NCBI GenBank assembly: GCA_946480485.1
Contig: CAMLJW010000371.1
Span: 1-5,405, forward strand
Source: an uncultured Streptomyces sp.
Lineage (GTDB): Bacteria > Actinomycetota > Actinomycetes > Streptomycetales > Streptomycetaceae
Length of the DNA stretch: 5,405 bases
Direction of reading: 5' to 3'
This document shows positions 5,258 to 5,405 of this stretch, in pieces (within the stretch, counting starts at the first letter, position 1; each line of letters opens with the position of its first letter). The notes under the pieces were generated by a model. That model had not been told where the DNA came from. It saw nothing but the letters and a program-made list of their open reading frames with translations, and made no database searches. The translations under genes were made by a program, and so were the position numbers.

Positions 5258-5405
5258 TTACCTGTTCCGCCTGGGAACGATGATGCGATAGCCCGAGTCG
5301 AGCAGCCGGGGCAGATATGCGCGCAGTGCCTGTACGCTCTGCGAGCGGTCGCCGCCCGCGTCGTGCGTGAGGACCACGACGCCCGGAGCCGCGCCGTTCT
5401 CGACT
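5258..5405 (-). CDS. Polysaccharide deacetylase (NodB / CE4 family), C-terminal fragment
   Basis: The last 48 codons and the TAA stop (5260-5258) of a minus-strand gene are visible; the rest lies beyond the right edge. The fragment contains APGVVVLTHDAGGDRSQSVQ, followed by ALRAYLPRLLDSGYRIIV. This is the C-terminal end of the NodB homology domain: the LTHD histidine is the conserved motif 5 residue, and the HDxGGxRSQ and L-P-LLxxGYR patterns are typical. CE4 enzymes remove acetyl groups from N-acetylglucosamine or related glycans, often in cell wall or capsule. Whether the enzyme is exported, or fused to a glycosyltransferase as some actinobacterial ones are, cannot be seen. It ends 53 bases from the convergent sortase gene. 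Confidence 0.87.
   Translation of the reverse strand, partial: VENGAAPGVVVLTHDAGGDRSQSVQALRAYLPRLLDSGYRIIVPRRNR

Noticed and set aside
1..5405. TTA (bldA-dependent) leucine codons, tRNA or rRNA genes, CRISPR arrays, insertion sequences
   Set aside because: I saw no in-frame TTA in the called genes, no cloverleaf-like or rRNA sequence, no regularly spaced repeats, and no transposase or terminal repeats.

Overview
The window reads as chromosomal DNA of a Streptomyces or close high-GC actinomycete. It is very GC-rich, codon third positions in the genes are almost all G or C, starts are preceded by GGAGG-type Shine-Dalgarno sites, and the families found are typical of streptomycetes: an actinobacterial S-adenosyl methyltransferase (DUF574 / Methyltransf_19), a PAS-GGDEF c-di-GMP protein, a lipoprotein with Yx(FWY)xxD repeats, and a class F sortase. 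No phage, transposon, CRISPR, rRNA or tRNA signal was seen.

Layout, left to right. (1) Positions 1-1785, minus strand: a two-gene unit. The methyltransferase (1785 to 973) overlaps by four bases (GTGA) the start of a PAS-GGDEF protein (976 to the left edge), whose GGDEF signature and any EAL domain lie outside the window. (2) Positions 1786-2251: intergenic. It holds an operator-like inverted repeat, a 17-codon plus-strand ORF with a very good Shine-Dalgarno site, and a strong intrinsic terminator for the lipoprotein gene. (3) Positions 2252-3199, minus: a lipoprotein with two tandem copies of the Lipoprotein_15 / COG4315 repeat. (4) Positions 3200-3704: intergenic, with a possible small one-helix membrane ORF on the plus strand that is disturbed by a 17-bp tandem repeat, and a large two-tier hairpin serving the next gene. 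(5) Positions 3705-4202, minus: a small exported protein with a C-terminal membrane anchor and Arg-rich tail. (6) Positions 4539-5204, plus, divergent from it across a 336-base gap: a class F sortase with His, Cys and Arg in place. (7) Positions 5258-5405, minus, convergent with the sortase: the C-terminal end of a NodB-family polysaccharide deacetylase.

The right half looks like a cell-surface locus: sortase, an exported protein with cell-wall-sorting architecture but no LPXTG or LAXTG motif, a lipoprotein and a glycan deacetylase. The natural hypothesis is that the divergent small protein is a substrate or partner of the sortase. The left half couples a methyltransferase of unknown substrate to c-di-GMP metabolism, the pathway that controls Streptomyces development. 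Whether the two halves are functionally linked cannot be read from the sequence.
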